From Phlegmacium glaucopus (taxonomy: Eukaryota > Basidiomycota > Agaricomycetes > Agaricales > Cortinariaceae), in assembly GCA_015039465.1 (NCBI GenBank), contig MU130679.1:1-64000 (forward strand): a DNA stretch of 64,000 bases, given 5' to 3'. Positions 45,299 to 56,695 of this stretch are shown piece by piece. A program made the translations under genes and the position numbers. Numbering within the stretch: position 1 is the stretch's first letter; each line of letters begins with the position of its first letter. The notes under the pieces were generated by a model. That model was not told where the DNA came from. It searched no databases and saw nothing but the letters and a program-made list of their open reading frames with translations.

Positions 45299-48200
45299 CT
45301 ACCGAAGCTCGCCAGGACTGCCATGCTGATTTACAACAACCACATCATTCAAAGCAACTTTCACAGGTTGTGTCGAAGCACCCGAGTTTAACACTGCATC
45401 AATACTCGCAGGCACCGTCGCGCTAGTCGGACTAGTTGTAGGACTCATGCCATTAAACAATGGCGACCCCTCAGCTTCACCAAATTGTTCATGAATAGTG
45501 GGAACGAGATATGGTGTCATGGCATCGCCTGGTCTTGCAGTAGTAGGCGACTTCGAAGACACCAACGGGAACTTGGGAGCCCTGGCTGAAAGGAAGGAAC
45601 CGATAGTAGTGCTCCAACCTGAATTGGGTGGCTTGAGACCTGTGTCCGGAGGCGAGTCCAATGAAAGCGAGTTGGTACTGGTCAAGGAGAATGGTCGTAG
45701 GTTAGGTCTTTGGCGCGTGCTCGCAGGCATTGCGGTATGACAATCTTCTTCCTCCCAATCAGCTTTTGACACCTCAACAGGAGGCGTGGTCGTCCGTGGC
45801 GTAGGGTCGGCGTTGTCCTCATGGGTGGGAGGTGATAAATTGGGAGTGCGTTGGCTCCATCTTCCTCTAACACCTTCAACTGCCTTAAAGAAACTTGATG
45901 AACCAACGGTGAAGGTTCGTGCAACTGCTTCTCTCGCAGGTGCGAGTTGCTGATCGAGTTTTAGTTCTTGAATACCTTCATGTAGGCGGAGACCGATGTC
46001 AGAAACCACGGATGGTTTGTCGTTGCAGGGATGTCTTTATGTCCATAGAAAGTTAACTCATGAATGAGTAAGGTCGGTAGAGAAATATCACCTTGGTTCT
46101 ACTATATCAAACAGAACAGGGTCCGTTATCCTTTCCCAGATTTCATAGGCTTTAGTTCGCTTGAACTCAGATATCCACAGAGGATTGAAATCTTCTGTTG
46201 AGCTTGGATGGCCGCCTACATGAACCTAATCAGGAAACTATATTCGTTAAAATTACTTGGGATTACGCACCAGTTCCTCCCGTGATTAACACACCACTGT
46301 TTTCGCCTTTTGTAATAAAGTCTCGGTATTTCACAGACGCCAGCGCAGCCGCGATATATTCCTCGAACTAAAAGAAATTAAGATCGGAACTTTAAGGTGA
46401 GATTCGAACATACTTTTGCCCTAAGATAGTCATCGCTTCCTTTGAATCTATATATAGAGAATTCATTTCATTTCCGCAAATGCTCGAGTAGAAATCACGC
46501 ACTGCTGCATTCCTGTTGGCCGAGTTGACGGATTCTCATCCCAGCTCTCATTCACATCAGTCACAATGTCATCCATCCATTTTCTGTCCGCAGCAGTCAG
46601 TCCAGCTGACCGTTCTAGCCTTTGATCGCGGAATTCAAAGACACCGGTGTCCATCTAAAGCCCTCGTTAGCCTCTGGCGTAAATAGAAATATGTATGATC
46701 GACGTACGTTGACGAGAAGATCTATACCCTGTTGTTGAGTAATGATAGAGTTTGTACATCCGCAGAGCCAACTTGGTGTCTCCTTAAGCATGTCAATCTG
46801 CTGAAGTGGGAGGTAAGGCTGGAAAAACGAGTCCTATACATTTGGTAAAAATCAGATTTTCGTGTATTGGTGAAACGTTTAATCAGACCTTCCCAAAGAT
46901 ATCTAGGGGTAATCCCATAAAAGCCATCATGCTCTTGTGATCTGAGGTCCGCAGGGATGTCGGTCGCGTCAATGTAGGAGCCCGGGCGGCCAGGGGAGGC
47001 GAACCACAATCATCCAATGTTTGCAGAAGGCCTTTAAGCGTGGTTTCATGGGACGTCCACTGTCTGAAAATGGGGGATACATACCAGGAAGTAATGCCAC
47101 TAATGAGTATTGATATGTACATAGCTTCTCGACTGGGTATCCGAAGAACATAATCTATATTTCCAGTAAGATTTGTGGTTGAAATTTGACAATTTGACTA
47201 AATGTTCATACCCTCTTTTGTAGCATTAGAGCTTTGACAAGGACTAGCGTCCGTTGCCGAAAGGTATGGACTAGTTCGCGCCTGCAAGGTAGGCTTTAAT
47301 TCTATGATATGGCATGTGACGTCTGACGATACTCACAGACTTGTCCCTGAATAGCTTTACAATCAAGAACGATAGCCATAAGACGGTAAAAGACATACCC
47401 ATGTAAAGCCCGCTGTCTGTCAGCTGCCCGCGCAATGACCGTTCCAAAGAAGCTCCGAAATCGTCAAGAATGCTCGCATCGGTGAAATCCCTGTGAAGCA
47501 TGCGTTCAGTATATGGATTAGAACTCATATAACAGACTCACCTTTGCAGAAACAGTGCGGTAGTTACTACGCGTAGTTTGTCTCTAGAAGACGGTAGATG
47601 TTATAAAACGCAAAAGATGAGGTACAGACGCATACCGTATTGGACCAAATACGGGCTTTGCGGCGAGTACCACAACGGCTTTTTGGACAGTCGAGCGTGT
47701 AACATCAGAACCCTTGACAAGAAGGCTCGAGGCAGCTATTTGCTGGTTGCATCTATTGCCCATGAGCAAAGATGTAGAGCCAATATGTTCTGAACCTACG
47801 AGATGCCGAATATAGTCGTTGGAGAAGGTCCAGGTCTGACAAGATGGAAATAAGAGTAGTCTTCGGCGCTCTAATGTAATGAGTATAATATGTTGTGTGA
47901 TAATACAAGATGCGCATACCAGATGAGCACCATCAGGGAGGGCGAGGAAAGGAAGGATCTTAGACACCTCTCCATCTTGAAAAATATCCCCTCGCGAGTA
48001 TTCGATTCTAGGTCCAACCTGATGGTACAATATAAAGAGGGATGATAATAATAGATGGAAAGACAAAACACACGAGATGATTAAAGTCCACCAGAGCAAC
48101 TCCTAATATCAATGGATCATTTGTCGGGGCAATTATAAGTGATTCCGGACGAGCCTTTCTTGATGAAGTTGAGGCAAACGAGGATATAGATATTGTATCA

Positions 48201-48520
48201 TCTCGATTTGGTGGGGTCGGTGGATATGTGGGTGACTTGAATTCCCTTGGCACATCAAAGGTCGACGACGGTGAAGCCGAAGTCTCTGGCGTTGTCCCCC
48301 GATGACTCACGTCATCTCTTAACGAATTAGAATATGAGCCCGAGCTGTGAGTGGCGAACGATTGACGTGGGTCGTGGCTGGCGGTCGAATTGCGACGTGA
48401 CCGTGGTGGAGAGGAAAGAGGTATTGAGAGCTGTGAAGCTGTATCTGCATCCTCATCATCAGATTCTCGTAATACATTCCGTGATTCTGAATTCGTGGGC
48501 GAGGGCGGGTGCAAGACCAT
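45299..48520 (-). CDS. AVL9: AVL9-family late secretory pathway protein (DENN-like)
   Basis: AVL9 acts in exocytic transport from the Golgi. The start MVLHPPSPTNSESRNVL (ATG 48518-48520) leads to a disordered Ser/Pro-rich N-terminus, then the signature ILGVALVDFNHLVGPRIEYS, KILPFLALPDGAHL, CNRQIAASSLLVK, DVTRSTVQKAVVVL, FGPIR and FLQRDFTDASILDDF. Further down are KDSFFQPYLPLQQIDML, SWLCGCTNSIITQQQGIDLL, WMDDIVTDVNESWDEN and FKRTKAYEIWERI. The C-terminal 200 residues (45299-45900) are Ser/Thr/Pro-rich and likely disordered. Many introns. The first part is the DENN-like fold. The neighbouring secreted gene starts 106 bases away on the plus strand. Confidence 0.87.
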
Positions 48521-48626
48521 GGTTGTTGAGGAAGATGTGATCGTGCTTGCATAATCACATCATTTTTCACTTTGACACTGGCTAGCTCTGGCAGCCAGGG
48601 TAGGCTATACCCATTCAACCACCACA

Positions 48627-49587
48627 ATGTCCTTATTCTTCCTATGTCTCCTCCTCTACCCGGTCGTCGCTTCTCCCGTCGATTCCTTTGCATCTCAAGC
48701 AACATTGACTCAACCTGAGAAGCCACCTGGATGGTTTGATCCCCGGGAGAGGGGTGGCCGGTTCCTCGATGTGAGTGAGGCTCATCAGTAAAACCATCCG
48801 AGTAAAAGCCAATAAGTACTTAGTATACAACCCCGAAATATGGGGAGCCGCTCAATGTCATCATCTCTGGTCATTCAGATCCGTTTATCTTGACGGATCC
48901 CGGGTTACAGACCTATGCAAAGTGTGTATCCATCAAGGCCTAGGCCCATCTTGAGTCCCTCACGCTGACCTTTTCACAGGTCACTCGGATACTCGGAAGA
49001 ATGCCTTGGACTGCATTATGGCCATCGACACCAGGCTAATTTAGGAGACGGCGATGGGCGGAAATCACAGGCGTATCTCGCACGACAAAACTTTCCAATC
49101 TGGGGAACATGCTGGGAGAGTCTTGCAGGTTCATATTCCATCATCTTTTTTCACCTTTCATATACCAACCGGTATTCTCACAGGTGGTCATCACTTTCGT
49201 GCATGGAAACAGAATGGCACTCAAGCAAATAGCGGCGCTTGGTTCATAGGGTACGAGATACTAGCTTTGCAATGAGGAATCTTCTTCTGACATCCAAGAG
49301 CAGAGCTTCTAAAGAACTAGACTCAAGTGCAGGACATACCATTGGTCCAGACGGTTATAATGTAGGGCGAGACTGGTTCGTGAAGCGAGCCGTGCAAGGA
49401 GGGTGGTGGGATAGTATGTGGTGGAGAGCCAGTGTTGAATGGCGATCAGATCTTATCAAGGAAGGAAAGAAAGGTCTGCCACTACGATATTCATTAACAA
49501 TCTAAACTGATGTCTCTTATGAAAGGTATCAACCATGGGATACCCCAGGATGGACGCATAGCTATCCTTACCGTTCACCGCCTTTGA
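48627..49587 (+). CDS. Predicted secreted protein, conserved fungal family of unknown function
   Basis: The start MSLFFLCLLLYPVVASPVDS (ATG 48627-48629) is a signal peptide with likely cleavage after VAS. Exons follow at 48627-48770, 48824-48921 and from 48980. Phrases include PPGWFDPRERGGRFLD, GEPLNVIISGHSDPFILT, GYSEECLGLHYGHRHQANLG, FRAWKQNGTQANSGAWF, and HTIGPDGYNVGRDWFV. No catalytic signature is recognised. Paired Cys (EECLG and GTCWE) fit an extracellular fold. Similar hypothetical proteins are common in ascomycetes and basidiomycetes, from memory. Ends HGIPQDGRIAILTVHRL in a small last exon. Confidence 0.72.
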
Positions 49588-49947
49588 TTTTCTGAACTTT
49601 TTATCAACTATTGTGAGTGAGCTCTTGTTCACACTACTAATATCCCTTTTTCTATCTCTATGTATCGATCTTTATGCATCTTGTATATGACCATTGTATA
49701 GCCTTGTTATAACCCTATTCTCCCTCGACAATTTTTGTAGATGCCTATCAGATTTTGCTACCGCTGGCCGTAATATTGTACTATATATCCTATCAACAAG
49801 TCTAGTTGTTGAGCAACTCAAACCCTACCCAACCATTCGCCTTGCATTCGCCAAATCCAAGCGCCGGGCTTGCATATATTTGTAGTTGCTTGGTTAGAAA
49901 CAATTATTTTTTGGGAGAACTTTTTTAGCTCCAACAGGCTCGCGCTC
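49588..49947. other. Intergenic upstream of EBP2
   Basis: AT-rich, with tataata-like sequence near 49780. It should hold the EBP2 promoter and the 3' UTR of the secreted protein gene. No gene is recognised. Confidence 0.4.
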
Positions 49948-51346
49948 ATGCCATCCGCAAGCAAGTATGCAAAAGGTTCAACTGTAAAATCACGAGACTC
50001 TAACGCGAAAAGAAACCCGACAAAAGAAGCTGCGAAAGTAGTAGTCGCAAGGTCTGAATCGCCAGAGCCCGACGTTGAAGATGAAGTTGACGCTGGGTCA
50101 GATGATGAAGAATCAGGTTTAAAGATTGACGAGGAAGAGGAAGGAAGTGAGGGTGAAGAGGAAGGAAGTGAGGAAGAGGAAGGAAATGAAGGTGAAGAGG
50201 AAGGAAGTGAGGAAGAGGAAGGAAGTGAGGCCGAAGGCGCAGAGGCAGAGGCAGAAAAAGATGTCGAGGTTCCTCTGGACGAAGTAGAGTCGGTGGACGA
50301 GGACGCAGTTCCTCGTCAGAAAATCGAGATCAATGATGAGGTTCTTTACTTTCCTCACTAATAATACAACTACAAGAACCTTAAACTGACATTCATTTTC
50401 TAGGTCGCCCTCGAACAAATTCGTGAATCTATTCAATTGGACCCATCATTCCCATGGACAGAGACTTTGGTTTTATCTTATCCACAGACAATTGATGTCG
50501 ATGTAAACGATGACCTCAATCGTGAACTTGCTTTGTAAGTACCATTGCACCCTGCCTAAAAACCATGCATTGTCTTTCTTACTTTTGGCCTGTCTAATAG
50601 TTATAAACAAGCTCTCCATGGGGCCAACGTAGCCCGCGTGCTCGCAGCAAAAAATAAATTTCCTTTTACTCGACCTTCCGATTACTTTGCGGAAATGATT
50701 AAAAGTGATGCACACATGGAACGGATACGGCAACGTCTTTTGGACGAGTCGGCCGGCATCAAAAAGAGCGAAGACAAACGAAAGGAGAGGGAGGGCAAGA
50801 AGTTTGGCAAGCAGGTGCAGATTGAGAAGCTCAAGGAACGCGAGAAATCCAAGAAAGAGATGGAAGAAAGGTTGAAGGGCTTAAAACGAAGTATGCTTCC
50901 CCTTAACAAACGGCTTCGCGTTCACGAGTGAACTAATATTACAATTTTCAGAACGAGGAGATGTCTTGGAAAAAGGCGGCGAAGACGACGACTTCGACAT
51001 TGCAGTTGAAGACGCCATCTCTGACCGTCCTGCAAAACGAGGAAAATCAGATGGTAAGAGCATCCCACGCTCGGTGCGAGATAAGAAGTACGGGTTTGGT
51101 GGTGCTACCAGAAGATCAAAGCAAAATACCAGGGAATCCACGGATAACTTTGACTCTGGCAGCAGCCGAGGGCGAGGACGAGGGCGAGGCGGCTTCAGAG
51201 GCAGTGGCCGTGGAGGTAGAGGCGGTGGCTCTGGAGGTAGAGGCAGTAGCTCTGGAGGTAGAGGCGGTGGCTCTGGAAGTAGAGGCCGAGGAGGTAGCAA
51301 ACGACTCGGCAAGTCGAGACGAGTAGCTGTACGAAGTAAATCGTGA
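49948..51346 (+). CDS. EBP2: rRNA-processing protein EBP2
   Basis: A nucleolar factor for 27S pre-rRNA processing and 60S assembly. The start MPSASKYAKGSTVKSR (ATG 49948-49950) begins an acidic N-terminus with EGSEEEEGSEGEE-type tandem repeats. The conserved core reads VALEQIRESIQLDPSFPW, LSYPQTIDVDVNDDLNREL, FYKQALHGANVARVLAAKNK and FPFTRPSDYFAEMIKSDAHM, then the coiled and basic stretch KSEDKRKEREGKKFGKQVQ. The C-terminus is a long RG/RGG-like run (51170-51310). The first intron (from about 50340) has a weak GTTCTT donor; reading through it would stop early. The tail ends at 51344-51346. Confidence 0.92.
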
Positions 51347-51811
51347 AAGAGGGACTGTTTGCCGCTGGAGGTGCATTTGACAAATGCATATCGTTATTTT
51401 GAACTAAGAAAGTGACCGACTTCGTCGACTAGTGTAAGTTGTAATTCATAGTATACATCTAAGCCTTAACACTACGTCGCTATCGAAAGCTGGGATCGAA
51501 AGCCCGAAGAGACAAAGAGTACAGTCTGCGGATGCTTATATTTTCAATGTTTAAGCACACTTGAGGAGCAATGAGATGAGTCTTGACCCTTGATGGCAAC
51601 GACCTGAAAACCGCAGAAGAACACATGATACAAACCCCTGAAATTTAGACCAATCTTACACACAAAATTCCAAAGACGACGAGAGATTGATTATACATTG
51701 ATGTGTTTAAGATGATAGCAGCCTAGAAAATTGTTGATTGAAAGTAGAGCCTGCAGCGGTAGATTGTTGGTTGTACAAGATTGGAAGTTGTGCGTTATTG
51801 ATTTGGGTATA
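51347..51811. other. Intergenic between convergent EBP2 and RdRP genes
   Basis: Holds both 3' UTRs; no repeat or gene is recognised. Confidence 0.45.
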
Positions 51812-54800
51812 TTAGATGTGATAGTCTCTTGAGTATTTCATATTGAAATGGTCGTAAAAATCACCGGCAACTGTTTTGTGTCGTCGTCCAGTCGCTCGAG
51901 CTTTGATAGCGCCCAGCTCGCGCATAGCAACATCCCACGGGAAGCTAGTCCAGCCTGGGTAGCGCGTCTCGTAGTCATGCTTGTAGGCATACGAGGCCCT
52001 AAGTCTAGCGATTTCTTCATCTTGCATGAGGAATTTCCCAGGAAGAGGAAAGGATACAAACTGCCTGGATAGTCTCCGGATCGTGTCTTGTCTTACCTCG
52101 ATTGGCAGTCCGCTAAACGGGGTACCATCTTTTTGGGAAGATGTCGGAGAAGAGGCTAATGAACGTCGGTGGTTGGTGTAAACCTTTCCGACGTGTTCAG
52201 CAATCGACTCCAACTCGCGCTGCATCCGGGTATTATTCTCCTCTGTGGCCCATCTTTTGCTCAACGCTATCGCGTTGTTCCAAGGAGCGACGAGATCTTC
52301 ATCAGCCTTAAAACGATTGGGTGCTTCAAAATGATCCTCGATTCTGGCGAGCCAGTGATCTCCCTCATCCTTAGCTTGTTCGTGCAAATCGTCCATAATA
52401 AATCGGGGAAGGAAATTAGGGCGTCGGAGGTTCTGTTCGTTCTGACTGGCAGAGATGTTGAATTGGTCTGGGTCCTCTTTCCATTGGGGTGGCCGTTTCT
52501 GATAAGCCTTGGTATCCATTTTCAGAATCTCGTCCCGGACAGTCATACCAGTTTTGAAGCCATCGAGAGTCATACAGAACCTAGGAGTTACGAAATTTCA
52601 CAAAAAGATGTAAAGATGAATGGCAATAACTTCCATACATGTAAGCAAGACGAATCGTTTTGTGATGAGTATAACCCAGAGTGTAGGTGGCAGTTTCATG
52701 GAAGATTGAATATTTCCCCACGACTGATGTGTCACGGACGGCCCCGAGTAGGTATTCTTGCAGTTTGTGTATCTTGGAAGCATCGTCCAAAGGGGCGACT
52801 CTGGCTAGGAAAGCGACTACTTCCTCATTTTCACGTTTAAAATACGACTTGATATCTGGTGGAGGCTCCGAGTAATGCAGTGATGGTTCTTTAAATGCTT
52901 CTACCACCTCTGGCTGAAAAATGACAAGTCCTTTATCGCCATCGTAGTCGCCTATCATTGGGGGTTAGACGGAAGGAGAACCAGCTAAAGTGAAGTTCAA
53001 ACCTCCAGAGAGCAGGTCAGCAGCTCGACGCGATCCTTTGGTCGACAAGATGACCACATCAACGAGATGATGCAGCTCTGGCTTGTCAACCGCCTTCCAC
53101 TGTTGCTGCATTCAGTGATATATAAAAAAGACGAAACATTTCTACGAACCTTCTGGATATCAGTTGGAAGCTTACAAGGATGACGCGTTACGAGAACGGG
53201 ACCCAACAAAACATCTGTTCCTATGCCGTCTAACGTCCGGAATTTGTTCTTAGAGTGCTTGAAGAAAATTTCACCAGGTTCCAGAACGCCAAGGGTATCT
53301 GGGAATAAACCCTTCAGCACTGTTGGACAAAGCAACAACAACCGCCTATCTTACCTGGGATTATGAAAGCCGAGGCTGACATAGGAACGTCGATCCTGTA
53401 CGACTTGATATAATTTTTGACATAGCCTTTCACAATCTTTTCCAACTTGCTGCGTAGAACAGGACAATTCTGAGGGGTGAATCCCGAGTCAATTAGGCAC
53501 ATGACAGTTTCTTCAAGTGAAGAAGGACAGCCGCTGATCTCGTCCCTCCACCAAGCTAATGACTTTTGCTCCGTCTCAGTTGTATCACCGAGAAGCTTGA
53601 AGCCATCCTCATCCTCCAGTTCATCCTCTTCTGACTCGTACGCCAAATGGCCTTTGACTCGTGCCAGACCAGCGTCTTCTCTCGCTCGACGAGCAGACAT
53701 TACACCACCGAGACGGCACATGCTGCACCACAGGTTATGCATAGCGTGTGGACCTTCCCATTCAAGAAGAGGTTCGACCAACTCCTTGAGCCCTTGGCGA
53801 AGTAAATCGAAGAAGACTATCTTTGGCACCCCATTCTCTGCGAGATTGATGATGGTTTCGATAGACAAACGACATGGACTTTGAGCATGCGAGGAGCGAA
53901 GGACGTCGATGATACAATGTGCAGGATCCGGCGGTACTCCTGAGGGATAAACAATTTTTCTTTGGGAAGGTGTGAGCTCCACGTAGGAAAAATCATCCAC
54001 GTTTTTGATATCTTCGACTAAAAGACCCTGTTTTGCGTGAGCTGCTACATGTTAGAAATTGAAAAAAAAGGGGGCAGGCTTACTTTCGTTCCGTATATAC
54101 GAGTTTGGACTGCGGTCGGTTTGTCCTCCCACTCAATGCGATGACGTAGTTGCTTCAAAGTCCATCTGTTAGTCTTTCCTGCTCCGTCTGTCATGTTCGA
54201 CTGAGTTTCTGGACTAACTAGATTTGCATGTTATTCCATTGGTTAAAGTATACTTTATCAAATCTGGAAACTAACTGATATCATCAACGAAACGAAGGTT
54301 GGCTATATCCACCATGATGCCCGGCACAGAATTGGACAAGCCAAGTGCAAATCGAGAAGCATATTTAGCCATCGTCTGTTCAAAAGGTTTAGGGAAAAAT
54401 CTATCATGATCCATGGACTTTTTACTAACTTGACTAGAATTTAGCTCGATAGGGTTGTGCCAATTGACGAACTCCAAAAATGACATGATGCCCGGAACTG
54501 GTGCATTTGACAAAATCGACTCTCCATCTGTACCTTCGTTTGTCTTGACGTAAAACACATTGCTTTCCTTGGCGAAAAAAGCTCGAAAGACGCTTCCGCA
54601 TAGGATCAATGGCCTCCGTAGGTAATTCAGTAGATGATTGCTATTTTTATTGAGGACGGTTTTGGTCAACTTCATTCGCAAAAAGTGCTTGCTACCAAAT
54701 CGACGTGCAAAACTATGCGAGGACGATAGTTCTGCTGGTTCCAGCGTCAATTTGTACTGTGGAGTAGTACACGATTGCGAACTGCGAGACACGTCGCAAA

Positions 54801-55902
54801 GTTTGGCGTGGAAGAGGATTTTACCTCCATGCCAGCTTAAAGGTTCTTTGTTTTCGTCGAATCCAAGTCCTCCGTATGGGCTTTTTTGGAAAGCTTCCTC
54901 CTCTCTGTCAAGCTCTTCCCAAGGAGACTTTACAACGCAGAAAAATAATCATATATAGCCCTGAGCAAATCAAAATTCCTCACTTTCGCAGCACGTTCCT
55001 TGGCAAACGCAGTTTTCTCGTACTCTGTGCAAAAAAAAGAATTGCTATAGTTCAGAAATGTTTGGTTATCAAAGATAATATTGCCGTACCTTTTGGAATA
55101 CCATCTGATTCATCGTCTTCAAAGCTATGTTTCAGCATGAGCTTTGCAGTTGGAGGGGCAGCTTCTCGATTCGTTCCCAACTTTGCTAGTTTGTCGACAT
55201 CTGGAATGGGGATTTTGCCGTACTCGAGTTTGTTGAGGCTAACTAGTCGGTTTATTTCGTACTGAGCACCATACGGAAGTTTCTTGGCAGTGAAGAACTT
55301 CTGTAGAGCATGAGGTGGAGACTGTTGTTCTATTAATGGACGTGATATAATGATTGTTTAGCATATTGAACATACTAAAATGATGGGCCCTGCCGGATCT
55401 TCGAGTTTAGGTTTGGGTTTCTCTACGAAAGGATTATCTTCGTCTTCTTTGATGATCCCCGAAAGATGGAAGAATGATGATGACGACGACAGTGACGATA
55501 AACCGCTTGTTTCTCCCTCTCTGAAGTTCCTCTCTGAAGTGTTTGAGTGAGGTGGTTCGTCGTCCCCGGCTAGTTGCGTACCTAAAAAGCATGAAAAAGG
55601 ATTGTGAGATTGAGGATATAAATTCACACGGATAAAAATGTCTCGTTACAATCGAAAGCTCTGATAAGGTCGGTTATGTCGTTATCGCCGAAACAATCAT
55701 AGTCTGTGTCCTAGGGGTGGATTTACGTCAGACACAGCTAAGAGTAGGCAACAACGAAAGGAGTCGTGTGTTTAAACACAGAGTGAACAGCCGTATAGCT
55801 TTGACAAACCTGGGAAGAGACCGAAGCAGAATCTGTAGAATCGTCTTTCCCGAGCTGTAGTAAACTGTCCGAAGACGTCGTAGGTTTAGATTTGCTTGAC
55901 AT
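51812..55902 (-). CDS. Cellular RNA-dependent RNA polymerase of RNA silencing
   Basis: This is a eukaryotic RdRP of the QDE-1/RDR type, which makes double-stranded RNA for small-RNA silencing. It is a host enzyme, unrelated to viral polymerases. The start MSSKSKPTTSSDSLLQLG (ATG 55900-55902) is followed by a Ser-rich N-terminus. The catalytic core has AELSSSHSFARRFGSKHFLR, RRPLILCGSVFRAFFAKES, FLEFVNWHNPIELNSSQ, and the metal-binding loop LLSGGDYDGDKGLVIFQPE (about 52930-53010), which is split by an intron after LLSGG. RIDVPMSASAFIIP, FRTLDGIGTDVLLGPVLVTR, HPCKLPTDIQK and VDVVILSTKGSRRAADLL also fit. Tyr between the first two aspartates of DxDGD is a normal family variant. The tail is helical. 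Confidence 0.92.
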
Positions 55903-56344
55903 GGCGATGATGCTGGCTGCTGGGTCTCAGTATTAGGCAGTAGATGATGTACTAGTAGACAAAGGTGTCACAAATAAGCGCCGAGAAAAGATGCCAGCTT
56001 GAGGCTGCCTGACTCCATGGAACTAGAAGCGCAGCCTAACACGTGAGTGTAGTAACACTGACAGTCTGGTAGCTATGTAGATTAACAGCAAAATTGAAGG
56101 TTATGTCAGTTCACAGAAATTTGGTCATGGTCCTGAGTATCACGATCACCTGACCTTTAATTTTATATTGATCCGAGTCAACCGCAGGATTAGCACTGCA
56201 AGCTCGGGAACATCATTAATGAATTTTGGGCTATTCCATCAGAGAACCACTCGTCGAGTGCTGTGTTGCCTTGTGTTGCTCACCCGAGAAGGCCCTAGAA
56301 GACAGATATTTTGACCCCCGAATACCCCCGAATGCGATATCACA
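55903..56344. other. Intergenic upstream of the duplicated lysophospholipase segment
   Basis: Contains the RdRP upstream region. The phrase cccgaatgcgata occurs at about 56329 and again at about 56551, bracketing the degenerate copy that follows. Confidence 0.5.
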
Positions 56345-56560
56345 ACGAGGATGATTGTTCTGGGTCTTATCCTACTAGAATCTCTCTTGGGCCATTCTCT
56401 CAAGCTCAAACTACAAAGATTTTATATTGAAACTACCCAAGCATCTGGTCGCAAAGATCTGTCTTCAAATCAACATCAACTTCAAATGTACACTGGCACG
56501 TAGACTCGGAGTCCCTGTCAACAACTCAACAACATCTCGTCTTCGGCGACTAACCCGAAT
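56345..56560 (+). pseudogene. Degenerate duplicate of the lysophospholipase 5' end
   Basis: This stretch resembles the first 200 bases of the gene at 56696. Matching phrases are caacgaggatg, gaatctctcttgg, tctcaagctcaa, then cctgtcaacaac and catctcgtcttcgg, against caacgaggatgg, aatcttctcttgg, tctcaagctcaag, cttgtcaacaac and catcgcttcttcgg in the intact gene. Its own frame is interrupted, and the rest of the gene is absent. Confidence 0.6.
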
Positions 56561-56695
56561 GCGATACCATTCGTATGTCTCTTGATGGCCATTTATTTAT
56601 AGATCTTCGAAGATAAAACTGATTGCATGGAACCTCACACACTCACTTCGCCCCGTTAACGCTTGCCTCTCGTTTACCTTGAGTTCTCAACGAGG

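Noticed and set aside
52169..52840. 223-residue plus-strand frame opposite RdRP
   Set aside because: It overlaps well-conserved RdRP coding exons on the other strand, including an intron of that gene, and matches no family.
51812..55902. RdRP as an endogenised viral polymerase
   Set aside because: The GGDYDGD loop, double-barrel-type sequence and many introns identify the eukaryotic silencing enzyme.
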